Source: Asparagopsis taxiformis (Eukaryota; Rhodophyta; Florideophyceae; Bonnemaisoniales; Bonnemaisoniaceae). Taken from it: a stretch of DNA of 64,000 nt. Of the stretch, positions 1 to 11,328 are shown piece after piece (within the stretch, counting starts at the first letter, position 1; each line of letters begins with the position of its first letter). The notes under the pieces are model-generated. The model saw only the letters and a list, made by a program, of their open reading frames with translations, was not told where the DNA came from and did not search any database. The DNA lies in the NCBI GenBank assembly GCA_030407315.1, contig JALQPE010003075.1, forward strand, positions 1 to 64,000, read 5' to 3'. The position numbers and the translations under genes were made by a program.

Positions 1-541
1 CTTGAAAGCAATTTGGCCGCTTGGATCGCAGGATTTGATCCAGCCTAACACATCAGCCATCCTCACAAAAACGAAATATGAGCGTACTTGTCCTTTCCGT
101 TTTGGACCCAGTACTCGTCTCTGAGATCAACGGCGATCATCAGATACTCAACAAACATCATGCGCCTTTGCAGGCCTGCAATGTCGTTGGATGTCGTCGC
201 TCTCACACGGTCCAGCACAACAGCAGTACTGCTGTTGGTGTCCGCCACGATAGACTCTTCTCGCATAGGAATCGTAACGCCAGGAGGAAAGACGCCCTTC
301 TCCATTCCCGTACAATTGCCATGCAGCGGTGCGCTCCATCCAATATCTCCAGAACGCCTTCTCGAAACCTGCCAGTCACGGGATGAGCTGTGTCATAACC
401 GCTGTTGCGAATGCTCTCCATGAGCGCTTCCACATGACTTGCATCAACATCGCGAATCGATACGAATTTGCTGACTTGATTGGGGTCGATGAACACCCAT
501 CCGTCGTGCTTTTCACCGTGATTGTGGAACGTTCCTTCCAT
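1..541 (-). pseudogene. ParB-like N-terminal part of X1 gene3 (ParB-methyltransferase), frameshifted
   Basis: The ATG is at 541-539, chosen because the X2 copy starts at the matching ATG. The protein carries a ParB/Srx-fold core around ILDGAHRCMAIV, the ParB-type DGxHR signature. Compared with X2, one T is missing in the codon after HRCMAIV near 305, so the frame breaks and continues in another frame to 63. This copy keeps a 115-bp coding segment (65-179) that X2 lacks, with residues including RRMMFVEYLMIAVDLRDEYW, so X1 shows the fuller ancestral domain. Another frame slip near 66 separates it from the methyltransferase part, which begins at the very edge of the window. The function inferred is DNA binding or nuclease-like targeting for the fused methyltransferase. 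Confidence 0.7.
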
Positions 542-1054
542 GGCGAACAAAGGTAGAGTTTTTAAGAAAGGGATAGTTGGTTGCTGCTTGACCAGGGTGG
601 CGCAAAGCAGAAGTTGGTTGTTTAAAACAAAGTGTCAGCGAGTGGTAGCACTTCGGTGGCTGTTTCCTTTCCACCCCTGTCCGAACCTTTACAAGATAAC
701 TACATCGACTGTTAGCTCAATAATCAATGTAATACTAAAGTAATACTCAAAATATTTTTCCATGCAATTTATTGGGCCCCGTAACATCTCTAAACGTATC
801 TTTGTAGTCCAATCGTATGCATCCGACATTCACTTCTAGAACGATTATTCACATCAAATTTTATGCTGCAATCAGTTCATGGCAGACATCATCCACACTG
901 ACGTGTCAATTTTGTCAATTGTCCATTCTATTTCTACACCACCTAAACATCTCTTCTAGACCTTTCCAATCCTCCTAGTATATACTACTCTTTAGCAGAA
1001 GGTAACGGTTAGGCTTTCACTAATACAACAATTCTATCCCATAGCTATCCCAAC
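542..1054. promoter_or_regulatory. Divergent intergenic region between X1 gene3 and gene2
   Basis: This 513-bp spacer separates the divergent starts of gene3 (-) and gene2 (+). The same spacer is at 58897-59410 in X2, so it probably acts as a bidirectional promoter. I see no ORF in it. A tatatac stretch lies near 978-984, upstream of the gene2 start. The promoter role is inferred from gene layout. Confidence 0.4.
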
Positions 1055-2415
1055 ATGCTTCCTCTCGCTCCAAACGACGTTATAGAAGTTCAATGGGAAC
1101 TTCGGCCGTTTGGGAGGAAACGAAAAATTGTCTGGTGGTCTGCAATCGTCAAGGAAATTACTCAGGTCAAGACTGAAACAGACCCATTCCTCCATGCATT
1201 GCTCGAATACAAAGCTGAATATGGTTTCGACTCTACCCTTTCTCAAGTCAAGATTTCAGATCGTAACGAGCTCGTCGACAAGGATTCCGGAGGGTTCTCC
1301 CGTGGCGAAGTGGTGAGCTTCGCAGTATGGACTCACCTCCATCCCCAGCAGAGAGAGACCCGGACTACGGCATTGACCACACTCGCCACCGCCACCGCGG
1401 CATCCTTCAAGATTGCACTGCGGATCAAATGAAGAAGACCGTAGCAGAAATGCTGGCAAGATTGGAAAAGCTGGAGTCAGCTGCCAAACATCCTCTACCC
1501 CCTCCATTCGATTCCAACAGTTCCATGACCTCCTCTGCTCTGACTGTATGTAGCATTCTGTTTCAGAAGCTTGGTGTGTACACGGACAAGCCCCTCTCCC
1601 TCCGGATGACGAAATCCGAGCACTCCAGGGGAATGCGACAAACATCGCAAGAAGAAATCAGAGTACAGGCCGACTGCTCCCTTGCTCAATTCCGCACTAT
1701 TTCCATTCATATGCAAGGCGAAAGAGAATCGTGACGTTCTCTTCCAGCCGTCCTTTGAGGACATCACCTTTCCCTCTGGAAATGAGTCGGATCTTTCCAT
1801 CATTTTCCCCACCTTTCAGGCACTATGTGACTCCATAGGTACCTCGCAACACGGTTCCAGAAAATATTGGTGAAGAGCAGGGCGGAACGCGATGGAGGCA
1901 GCTCATCGATTGTCCGAATTTTAGGAAATCTAGTCGACGTTGATTGCTCTCATGATGCTCCTTCTTCCGCATTTCTCGTCGGCTCATCTGCTTACGTCCT
2001 GTCCAGCCCAGACCAACGTATGACAGTTCTTTGCAGAGACTCCTACGAGTTTGACCACGTCAACAATACATTTTTACATCCCCTATGTCTTAGCCAACTA
2101 TCACAGTCTAGCATCGTGGACTCTTTCCACCTACGTGATAAGGCTACTGTTACCTATGGAGCAACGTTTTCGTTACTGTGGAGACGTATTCAGCGCCGAG
2201 CTTGGTACAGCACTTTCCAGCCTCTATCAACCGCAGAGACGTTTGGTACACTACATCTACGCTTACCTTGCTGTATTTTCAGTGGTACTACTACATGCCA
2301 GGAGCTTGAAGACATTGGCTATGAGGCTATCTCTCGTCTTGGCTTCAATGCGGATTCAGACAATACCCACCCTCGCTCTCCTCCACCTGCCAACTGCAGT
2401 CCGGAGCAAAAATAT
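1055..2415 (+). pseudogene. X1 gene2, frameshifted copy of the 452-aa protein
   Basis: This is the degraded counterpart of the intact 452-codon ORF at 57538-58896. It starts with the same ATG (MLPLAPNDVIEVQWEL). The frame breaks near 1290-1330, near 1710 and near 1865, and the final stop is lost by one missing G near 2415 (the X2 copy reads EQK then TGA). The N-terminus (VIEVQWEL..KRKIVWWSAIVKEI) has the hydrophobic pattern of a small barrel such as a Tudor or chromo-like domain, but I give this only as a possibility. The remainder is not recognised. The roughly 230 bp between this gene and gene1 hold only the convergent 3' ends. Confidence 0.7.
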
Positions 2416-2648
2416 AAAGTACATCTATCCGTAGTTATCCTGTTCCTGGGTATTTCATTCTAGAGCTCCTGTGGCCATCAATTTCTAGTAAAGACGGATA
2501 CCCTCGCCCCTCCTACTTCGACTATTCCACTACCTGTCTCTGCGCGCTTTTCCTTCGACTTGACACTATCGTCTGACTGGTTTCCTGATGTCTCGTATCT
2601 ATCTACTTCCATCTATTACAAAATTCAACTCAACAGAAATTTATTTCT

Positions 2649-4215
2649 TCATTCTTCGTCTACTATACCGAAACCGGTTTCATCCGATACTACTCCCTTC
2701 ATTCTCGATTTCATCATCGACAATACCTTCACATATTCTTCATCTCCTCCGTCCTCTTCCATAGACCTGAAGCTCTCCTCCAGCACTGAGTCCCCTCCAT
2801 CGTCTACATTCAGTTCTTCATATCTATCACGCGATATAGTCAAAACCTCCTCATTCATAAAACGACTACTCACCCGCTCCCCGGGAAGAAGCAGTTTCAC
2901 TGCTTCATTGATTTCCCGGATTTGCGCTCCTCCCACCTCTGCTCCACTTTGAAATTTCAAAATCGTTCGGAACCCGTATGCAAGTATGTAGATGAATTGC
3001 AAGGAGTATTCTGAACGTCGCAGGAACATGTTCTTATCAGAACATTGCGTGTAGGCGACTGCAAAGTTCAGTGCAACCTCTACTAAATTGATCCTCCTAG
3101 TCAAAAACCTCTTGTCCGGTTCTCCAATTATTTGAACTTCGTACTCGACTTTGAATAGCATTTCTTTTCGCACTGCAATGAAGTCGCGAAGAATCTTCAT
3201 ATTCTTGTCATCCATTGCTGCACGCTCCGCTGCATTCATTTTCCTCTGCGCCGAGTACAGACTTGGAACTGACTCAATGTCCAGCCCACCGTCGTGCAAA
3301 TGATGCTCCATGCGGACTGAACCTTGAAACCCACTGTATAGAACGAATCCAAGATCTCGGATGAACCGGTTTCGCACATGATCTCTGGACTTGTTCATAA
3401 ACCCGGTCACTGCCGTGAGTGCCGATTTCGTCACAGTGATGCCTACCTCCTTTCTGTGCAACGGCCCATTGTCACCAACCTTTCTTCGCTTCTGCTTTCG
3501 AGCGGCCCCATCACTTCCTCGGACGTCCCATGCATTCCATCCATGCGAGCAGAGTCCGTTCCGCGAATTGTCTCCTCAATGGTCCCGGTAGTCACATACC
3601 CCCGCGCCCCCACCACCGTTCGATACCTTCCGACGTTCCATTGGAGCTGGAACGGTCTCCTCCCTCTCTGAAAGAATTGTTTTGACACGTATTCTTGATT
3701 AAAGAGGTCACAACTTGGCAGCGCAATTCAATGTGGTTCCGGCCGGCAAGCGTCCTATTGAACACATCCTTTCGCTCATTGCTCTGCCTGGCGAACATCA
3801 GCGTATTGATTAGCTCGCATCCGTTGAAATGCCTATCCCTCTTATCCACCATTGCCTTCGTGTACGTTGGAACAACAGCACACAGCACAGCACACACCAT
3901 TTCGAACGTGAACGATTTCTCCGCATCCTGCGCAATGCGGAGACGTTCCCTGTCCTTCTCAGAGGCGATCTTCTTCGGATGTCCTTGTCCCTGGCTCAGA
4001 AGCCCATCGACGATGCCCTTGACCTCCTGCATATCGGTGTTTAGCATGGAGACAGTCTTGGCGACATTTCCGAGAGTCTCGCGTAATTGAATGGTGCTCT
4101 TCTCGACGGCATCCATTTTATCACTCAGGGCTTTCAGCTCTGCAGTGATGTTCGAAAAGCCCTCACGCGTTATTTCGGAAAATGCAGCGATGCTCACGGA
4201 GGTTTCGGGATTCAT
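2649..4215 (-). pseudogene. X1 gene1, coiled-coil protein of unknown function, frameshifted
   Basis: The start is the ATG at 4215-4213 (MNPETSVSIAAF), shared with X2. Residues about 10-75 form a likely coiled coil with regular hydrophobic spacing (ITAELKALSDKMDAVEKS). The middle section is charged (SNERKDVFNRTLAGRNH). The C-terminal half (from about 3461 down) has helical segments and ends in an acidic tail. A frameshift near 3600 breaks the reading frame. In this copy the codon matching the X2 in-frame TAG is CAG, so the two copies together imply an ancestral protein of about 520 residues. The stop TGA at 2651-2649 lies beside a reverse-strand AATAAA at 2646-2641. It could be a DNA-binding or capsid-like partner; no family is recognised. 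Confidence 0.7.
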
Positions 4216-4739
4216 GTTGAACTTGCAATTGGAGTTTGCTAAAAGGAGAAGTGCTTTGAAGGAGGGTGTCACGCTTAGTACAGCAGTGTTGTAGCAAATA
4301 TCATTCCAGTGGATGCATCCATCCTGTTCTACTCTACATAATAATAATGCTTCTCGGCTCCGTAACGGTTATTTTTCATAATTTAGTGGTGGATGGTGCG
4401 TATTCTTTCCTTTGCTACCACCCACGTCCTGTGATACCACACCTCGCTACCAGACTGACGTCTCCTACTCGACACTTTCAATGCAAAGATAGATAGGTAT
4501 AATTTGAAATGCTAAACTCAACATAATATAGTCTACTCTGTACTTTCTCTCCTTACGGTGAGACAAACGATATGTTCAATCTTCCCTAATCTTTCTTTCT
4601 ACAACGTCCTATTCAGCATCTAGCTTCCCCGCACCCAACTATCTGTAAAGCACCATCACAATTACTATAGTCGTATCCACACACCATTCCAATATTACCT
4701 TCACACTAACACTATGCTCCATATTTCCTCTAAGTCCAC
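4216..4739 (-). other. 5' leader and promoter side of X1 gene1
   Basis: I see no supported ORF here. The segment from about 4620 is repeated near 26530 (X3) and, reversed, near 55250-55320 (X2), marking the inner edge of the family's end region. It links gene1 to the subterminal repeat array. Confidence 0.4.
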
Positions 4740-5115
4740 TCCACCAGACAGTGTGTCAACCAATGCACGGTACTACCCGCAGACAATACAATTTGCTATC
4801 TACACTACTGTCTACAGATTTCCCCAGACAGTGCAGTAATATACAATACAATGTATTGCCTCAGACAGTAAAATGTACTGTCTGCACATACTGTCTGGCG
4901 GCAACACTTCCAGACAGTAAAATTTACTGTTCTGGACAGTAAATTTTACTGTTTTTGGTACTGTCCAGATTTCGTGCCAGTTTACTGCTGCAGCAGTATT
5001 CTGAAATTTCCAGACAGTAAATTTTACTGTCTCCGCGCACTGTCTTGGCCAGACAGTAATTTTTACTGTCTCAGACAGTAAATTTACTGTCTTTTTTCAT
5101 TCCCAACACGTAGTG
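4740..5115 (-). repeat. X1 subterminal palindrome array and terminal inverted repeat
   Basis: At least six short palindromes of the form GACAGTAAAnTTTACTGTC are packed here, for example at 4914-4930 and 5073-5092, followed by the terminal repeat at 5104-5115. The same array occurs at 26640-27015 and reversed at 54823-55205. Multiple subterminal binding motifs beside short terminal repeats are typical of CACTA-type elements, where transposase-related proteins bind them. Confidence 0.8.
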
Positions 5116-6206
5116 ATATACATGATTCAAGCCCTTCGCAGGTTACTGATTTGGACCACCAGTTCAACAGGATACGGCTAGCAAGAGAAAATCAGCCTTC
5201 CCCCATGAGTCAGTACCGCATCGGTTGTCTGTGCTAGGGCAGACTACGCTTCCCGAGGCGAAGGAAAAAACCTTTTCCACCGACAGCGGATCTTAATGCC
5301 GAACGGCATTGTCGAAATCATTTTCCTCGGGAAAGTTTTCACTGTTATTCTAATGAATTTTTGTTAGCAGAAAGATACTCCAAGGGGACGTTGTTGGTAT
5401 TGCTCGTCGAGCACCCGGCACAGCCGATCAAAAGCTCCCCAGTGAGTTATCCTCTTCGGTACAAACTGTGGCATCAGCTGACCAACCCGGCGACGGGAAC
5501 CAGGAGAAAGAGAATCCGCAATGGCGGGAGGATGTATCCTTGGAACACCTTCAACTACCGCAGTTGAAGGATAAATTATAGCGATGCTATCGCAACATGA
5601 GTCCATGTGGGACGGGTCCTCTGGAGACATTAGAGCAACCAGAGCATCGGATTGATGTAATCGAAGGAAGTCGACCTCGTCGACAGCAACAGCACCATAC
5701 GGATGGGACCCTTGAGAAGGGAGCTAGCAAGTAAGGAGATCATCTCCATGCTAGAGAAAGGGGTCATCGAACCCTCGAATTCTGAGTGGACTAGCCCAGT
5801 TGTCTTAGTACCCAAGAAGGATGTAAGCTACACTTTGCGTTGACTACCGCCGTCTCAACGACAATCACAATATCGGACGCTTATCCGTTGCCTCGTATGG
5901 ACGATGTATAGACTCCTTAGGAGATGCACGCGTGTTCACCACACTCGACTGTAACTCGGGCTATTGGCAGATTCCCGTTGCCTCCGAGGATCGGGATAAG
6001 AACGGCCTTTATGTCGCACCTTGGAACATATCGATTTAAACGGTTGCCCTCGGCTGAAGATGCGCCCGCCACGTTCCAACGTGCTATCGTATTATCTTAA
6101 GCAGCGTACGCTGGCAAACTTGTCTCATCTATCTTGACGACGTCATCGTATTCTCACGGAGTGAGGAAGAACACCTTCATCAGGTGGATCAGGTACTCAC
6201 ACTGTT
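5116..6206 (+). pseudogene. Gypsy A pol, protease-reverse transcriptase remnant (upstream of the X3 insertion)
   Basis: From about 5530 onward the three forward frames contain an ordered Ty3/gypsy reverse transcriptase broken by many small indels. It includes a hinge (MLSQHESMWDG), an ATEHRI-like block, EKGVIEPSNSEW, a VLVPKKD block, DYRRLN, FTTLDCNSGYWQIPVA, the catalytic IYLDDVIVFS near 6125-6155 and HQVDQVLTL at 6180-6206. The frame continues exactly into the ORF at 27016 once X3 and one TT are removed. The first 400 bp, next to X1, show no clear coding. The 5' LTR and gag lie beyond X1 or are lost. Confidence 0.8.
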
Positions 6207-6930
6207 CACTACGGTGTTGAAAAGGGGGCCTCAGACAGTACTGCGAGACAGTGATTTTTACTGTCTGAGACAGTAAAAATCACTATGCGGCAAATGAAAA
6301 TTAATGCCACACTTGGAGACAGTGATTTGCACTGTCTGGCAGACAGTACGGAAACACTGTCTGCAGACAGTAAAAAACACTGTCTCACACAGTACTGTCT
6401 GAGGCAGTGAATGGAGAGACAGTAAAAAATAATGATTTATTCAATAGTTGGATATGATGTAATTTACTGTACTGGGCAGTGTTGGCGGATAGTGTTTTGT
6501 ATTGGCCAAGGCAACATGGCCGGATAGTGAAATACGCTGCCTGGGACAATAGATGGAACCAACACGGTGCACTGTCCTGGGCAGTACCTGGAGACAGTGA
6601 TTTTCACTGTCCTGGGCAGTACCTGGAGACAGTGATTTTCACTGTCCTGGGCAGTACCTGGAGACAGTGATTTTCACTGTCCTGGGCAGTACCTGTAGAC
6701 AGTACTTTGGCTGCCCTGGGCAGTACCTGTAGACAGTACTTTGTGCTGCCCTGGGCATACCTGTAGACAGTATTTCGTGCTGCCCTGGGCAGCACCTGTA
6801 GACAGTACTTTGTGCTGCCCTGGGCAGCACACCTGGAGATAGTATTTGTGCTGTCCTGGGCACACCTGGAGACTGGAGACAGTATTTCGTGCTGCCCTGG
6901 GCAGCACCTGGAGACAGTAAAAGTAGTGTC
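6207..6930. repeat. X3 left terminal repeat, subterminal palindromes and 35-bp tandem repeat
   Basis: After the terminal repeat come motifs such as GACAGTGATTTTTACTGTC and GACAGTAAAAATCAC. From about 6575 to 6930 a roughly 35-bp unit (CTGGGCAGTACCTGGAGACA followed by an AT-rich half and CACTGTC) is repeated about ten times with growing divergence. This end differs in sequence from the right end (26640-27015) but uses the same core motif, as in other elements with two distinct ends. Confidence 0.8.
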
Positions 6931-8796
6931 CTGATATAGTAAAAATTCGGTGTCTGGGAGTGGTGGATGAGATGGAGCGTCACGCTGTCGTGGGCATCTT
7001 TCTGGGGTAGAGGAAGGCAGTTCTAGCGCTATGAGGATGGGGCATGGACGGTATTCATATGGGAATGGACAGAATAGTACGGCTAGGAATTTTTATTTCG
7101 TAGTGACTATGAGCTAGCGAGAGGTATACGCGGTAGGATAGGTAGCAATCTAAGAGGGTGCGATATGGGAAGCTTCACTCTGGATTTGTTTATTTGCGCA
7201 GGCTACATTGAGAATAAACAATCCCTATGTTAAAAATGCTACTACAACTAACACTATTCCGACGAGTAAAACTAAAACTACTAGAAAAGTCTAGAAATCT
7301 ATCAACTGATTGAGCTGCATGAATAAGCTAGGAAATGAAGAGAAAAGAAAAAATGATGTATAGAAAGGAAACAAGTTAGTGACGTTGAATTGGAGAGGGA
7401 AATTGATGGTGATTAGGAGACTAACGTACCTTAACAAATACCATTGCATCCCAAATTGAGATATGTACTCACAGGCAGAAAAGAAATTAGTGGAGAAGTG
7501 GTAAGAGAGAAAGATAAATGAAAGTAGAAGTGGAACACTCACCGACTGGAAACCTGAGAAAGAGAAAACGAATAGAAAACTGGGTAGTGGCGTGAGTTGT
7601 GGAAACGTACCATCATGGTTCATATCCGTCGGAGACAAAGCAACAACTTTGGCCTTGGAAGCCGTATTGATGATCTAAAACTTACGCTTTGGAAGCAGTT
7701 TAGATGATCTATACGGCTTCCACGGCCAGGGTTGTTGCTTTGTTTCCGACGGATATGAAGATGGAAACAGGGATTTCCAGAATCTTTCGTTTAAGTAGTA
7801 CTCTACGGGCGGAAATGACGTGTAGGAGAACAATAGAGGGATGAGTTTGAAACGGAGCGGTGCGATGGGAGGCCCAGAAAAACGATACCTAGGCTGCGAA
7901 TTACGCTTGGAAGCACATGATCTGGCAGAGGAGGCGCACATTATCGTATCTTCTACCGCCTTTTATTGTCTAGAATGACGTCATCACTACAGAAATATAG
8001 GAAAAACACTAGCATATGGGGCCTACAGGACAGGCGGAGGTGAAGAGTAAGAAAAATGGCGCACTTTCCTGGACGAGGAGTCCGCGCTTCCAGTGATGAT
8101 GTGGATGGTATATATCGATAACGTCATTGTATGCTCCGAGTACACTTGGCAGGCAGTCAAAGCGGGCCACGTGGATGGTGGCGGTTAGGAAACAGCAGTG
8201 TCGAAGAATTTTTATAATTTTCATGTTTCAAGCGAGCAGTGAGTCTGCATTGCAATATAAAAATGTATCCTAATTTAAGATATCACACCGAGTACGATTC
8301 AACGAGACATCGTGTTTTCACCTTGTGAATAGGGCCGAGAATATGGTAGAGTATACGAGTAGGAACTACGTGCATGAGAAAATCAGATTCAGTATTAGTG
8401 CTTAGAGCATCACTGCGTAACAAACGGAAGTGGATACGTCTTGGCCAGGATGGTGTTTAGGGAATGCGATACAAGATAGCAAAACGATATTGAGTAGGTC
8501 GAGCCCGGATAAATAGCAATCATTGTGCATAAAGTAATGAGCATAGGACAAATCATTGTGGTGAAACAGTTCATTGGATCGAATGAAAGCCAGGAAAGGT
8601 TTCTTAATGGTTGAATTTTAGTGGCGGAGAAATATAATTCTGCACTATAGCGGAGAAGTAGCGGAAAAGAGTAAATCTCCTTCAGCAAGCGAGACATGCA
8701 TCAATATTGCCCAGTATAGTTCGTCTGAAGTGCAAGTTGAACCTCGCAAAGTGAATATCAGAGGTCGTTGGCTAGTGGTTGAAGAAGTCTGCAACG
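6931..8796. other. Non-coding segment of X3 left arm
   Basis: I see no credible ORF; open frames are short and compositionally unlike the neighbouring genes. The only structure is a hairpin at 7619-7758 (own entry). Sequence between the array and gene5 may hold gene5 regulatory DNA. Confidence 0.4.
7619..7758. repeat. Imperfect inverted repeat (hairpin) of about 60-bp arms
   Basis: TTCATATCCGTCGGAGACAA at 7619 is the complement of TTGTTTCCGACGGATATGAA ending near 7758. The arms continue inward through AAGCCGTAT and ATACGGCTT with a spacer of about 20 bp. It may be a small foldback insertion; no coding capacity. Confidence 0.65.
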
Positions 8797-10972
8797 ATGG
8801 AGCAATTCTTGAAAACGGATTTGGCTGCAGAAAACTATTCCGAACAGGCCAGAGTTCGTGCAGTTCTCTTCGACGGAGAATCTGGCTGGGTGTACGGTGA
8901 AATTTTTGTTCAACGGATCGTTTAGGGGTGCTCCGGACGTCCAAAATTGTGTCAACCTCGAGATGACGGCGTACTACACTTGTAGCCGTTGGTGGGCCGG
9001 GCTGAAACCGAACTCGGTTGGTACCATTGGGCAGGAATGGATTGCTGGTTTGTTGGAAATCTTCGGGTACGTGAAGGAGGTGGCCGAGTATTGGAACGTT
9101 TCGGATGTGTTGAGGATGCTGGATGGCTCCATTCCCAGCGTGGGTGACCCGAGCAAGAGCTTCGACATTCACTCACGCGTAGTCGAAGTTTTTTGCGCTG
9201 ATGGTGCCCAAGAAGGGGTTCTGAGCGGACTTACATCCCAAGGAAGGCCCTCCCAATGGCTCCAAGTTTGAGAACATCTTTCCCAATCGGAAGTCTATGT
9301 TTTTGAAAGGACGCCAGGAAAATGCTCCTGCGCGTAACTGGCTACCGCGACATGTAAATGCGGAAACAATTTTACGTGGTGGACCCACACATCCCACATG
9401 CTGCGCTCCCAGTCACATGTGGTCATGATTCCGCCAACCCTTCCCCTTCCATTTCCCTGACCATCCCTTCATCCTCCATTCCTTTGCCTTTGAAGAATCC
9501 AATTTAGGTAGTACCACCTCAATTAGATTCTTCCAGCTATTCCGAGGCTGCCTCTGTTTCTGCCACTACCCCTGTCGTGTCTGCATCGTCCGGAGTGGAA
9601 ACTTCTGGGAAAGTGATGCCCAAAAGGAGTACCTGCCTGAAAGAGAGTCGTTCCGGTCGTGGTGGAACAGCGACGGCGGGTGGTGCGAGCCCTGTTCAGG
9701 TCGTCGAGCTGGAGAGCGCACCCAAGGATGCGGGTAAAAGCTCCATCCTTGGGAAGCGCAACTGGGAAACCGCTTCTGCGACGCCCGAGCCCTCTACCAA
9801 ATTTGGTACTTTTAAAAGAGGAAGCTCAGTGAGACTTCATCAAAGTCGTCGTCAAAGAAATCCAAGTCGGCTTCCAGAGGACGTTCTCGGGAGCCGATTC
9901 TCCAGTTCGACGACGCCCATGAAAATCCTATTCCCGACAGTATCGTCGATGAGAATGTGGCCGCCGTTCTCCCCAGCGCAATTGCGTCTGGTAGCCCGAT
10001 GAAGTACTACATGGAAATTACGACGGTAGAGACGGTGCGGGCGGAAATAAAGGCGGCAGCATTCCTGGCAGCTGCATCGCCAGGTGCTGAGGACTCGGTG
10101 GTGGAATAGTACTTTGCGGTGAAGCGGCGTTGCTGGACAACATGGGGGTGGTTGTTGTGGAAGGCCTCTTGCAGTCGTCCACGGCTGGTAGCGCGACGCA
10201 TGACCTCTTCAGTCACTTTTCTCGACAGTTCCAGCTGGTTGAGGAGGTTGAAAAGCCACAGAAACCCTCCCAGCAGTCTGATTCTGATTATGAAGACAGG
10301 AAACCACAGGACGAGCCCCCAGATTTCGCCAAGCCCGGTTTTGATCCTTCGCCGTGGCATTTCATCCACAACGTGGGTGCTGCGAAGGACCGCATAGATG
10401 GTGGTCGTGGGCGACTCCCCCTGCCGCGGTGTGAATTGTGCGACAAGCTGGAGGAGGGGAATTTGGATATGTACAGGAACAAGTTGGTGGCAGAGCTTGC
10501 TCTTGGTGTTTGTGCGGATTTCTTGAAGTTGGGAATGGAGGGTGAGGATCCTGTCTTTTTCCCGAAGACAGGATTACGGCTGCTTCTTAAACAGATGGGG
10601 CTGCGGACCAGGATGGGCACACGGACTTCTGAGTATCCCAATTTTGAGGAGTCGGACCTACCCAATCCCCATCCTATTTCATGATGTCGAGCGGATCCGA
10701 TGGGTTCTTTATAGTAGCTGCACCTTATAGTCATGTATGCCTGGTCCATACGGACGCCGACATGTGGAAGGTTCCCGTTAACCACTTTTATGTGCCACCC
10801 TATTCCGTCTTAGTTGATCGCGGTGACCTTTACCATTACGGGGTCGGCTTCAGGTGAGGAGATCTTCCTGTGGGAGCAGAATTTAGTCTATGGTCTGCCC
10901 ACGCGCGGCCACATCTACTTGAAGACGGAGAAGGACGTCCTCACGGACCACATCCACACCGTCGAATATTAA
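8797..10972 (+). pseudogene. X3 gene5, protein of unknown function, decayed copy
   Basis: A likely start is the ATG at 8797 (MEQFLKTDLAAENYSEQARV). Frame shifts join this to a segment with FRGAPDVQNCVNLEMTAYYT and WNVSDVLRMLDGSIPSVGD (8858-9240), then a basic serine-rich linker (around 9577-9900, including KSSILGKRNWE), then MLDNMGVVVVEGLLQ to about 10680, and finally a conserved tail GHIYLKTEKDVLTDHIHTVE ending in TAA at 10970-10972. The same tail appears reversed at the window end in X2, which shows it is a real family gene. I recognise no domain. Since no other X gene resembles a transposase, this one remains a candidate by elimination only. Confidence 0.6.
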
Positions 10973-11328
10973 ACGTATGACAGGAGCAATAGATAGCATA
11001 CGAGAAGTATTAAAACCTATGCTATTGTTCCCTGCTATGAAGTTCTGTCTTTCTCATCTCAACATTATTCGCTTAGCCCACCTTTCTATTTTCATCTATA
11101 CATCTGACCTTCATGTCATAGTTTAGTGCTACTAAGCCTATTGATTGCTACATTTTTGTATTAGTCTACAACTTTACATGATTTCACCAGCTAGACCGTA
11201 GGGGGGGACTAGTTTTAGACCTTGACAACCCGTGAGGTTCGACTATAAGAGACGTTGCTGAGATAACACATGACACAGAATGCTCCTGGAAGCCACTCAC
11301 AGCCGTACAAACGTTCTGCTGAGCCATG
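10973..11328. other. Spacer between X3 gene5 and foldback repeat
   Basis: No ORF. The segment is homologous in reverse complement to 63540-63891 of X2, for example around the block AAGTTCTGTCTTTCTCATCT. Its conservation between two copies indicates it is an original part of the X element. Confidence 0.55.

Larger units (their letters stand above)
1..5115 (-). mobile_element. X1, large CACTA-ended DNA element, 5' end of reverse copy (truncated by window)
   Basis: This is the inverted counterpart of 54823-59.9 kb: gene order, intergenic spacers and terminal repeats match in reverse complement. Its inner end is the terminal repeat CAACACGTAGTG at 5104-5115, one base shorter than CAACACCGTAGTG at 27003-27015. 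It holds gene1 (-), gene2 (+) and the start of gene3 (-), all with copy-specific frameshifts. The outer end is outside the window, so its length and target duplication are unknown. The CACTA start and subterminal palindromes recall the CACTA/EnSpm group, but no transposase of that group is visible, so the class is inferred from the ends only. Confidence 0.8.

Noticed and set aside
6604..6983. Repetitive protein rich in CPGQ and STGTAQ
   Set aside because: It is a read-through of the 35-bp tandem repeat, not a gene.
8009..8697. Small reverse-strand ORFs in X3
   Set aside because: Low-complexity, no conserved motif and no counterpart seen elsewhere in the window.
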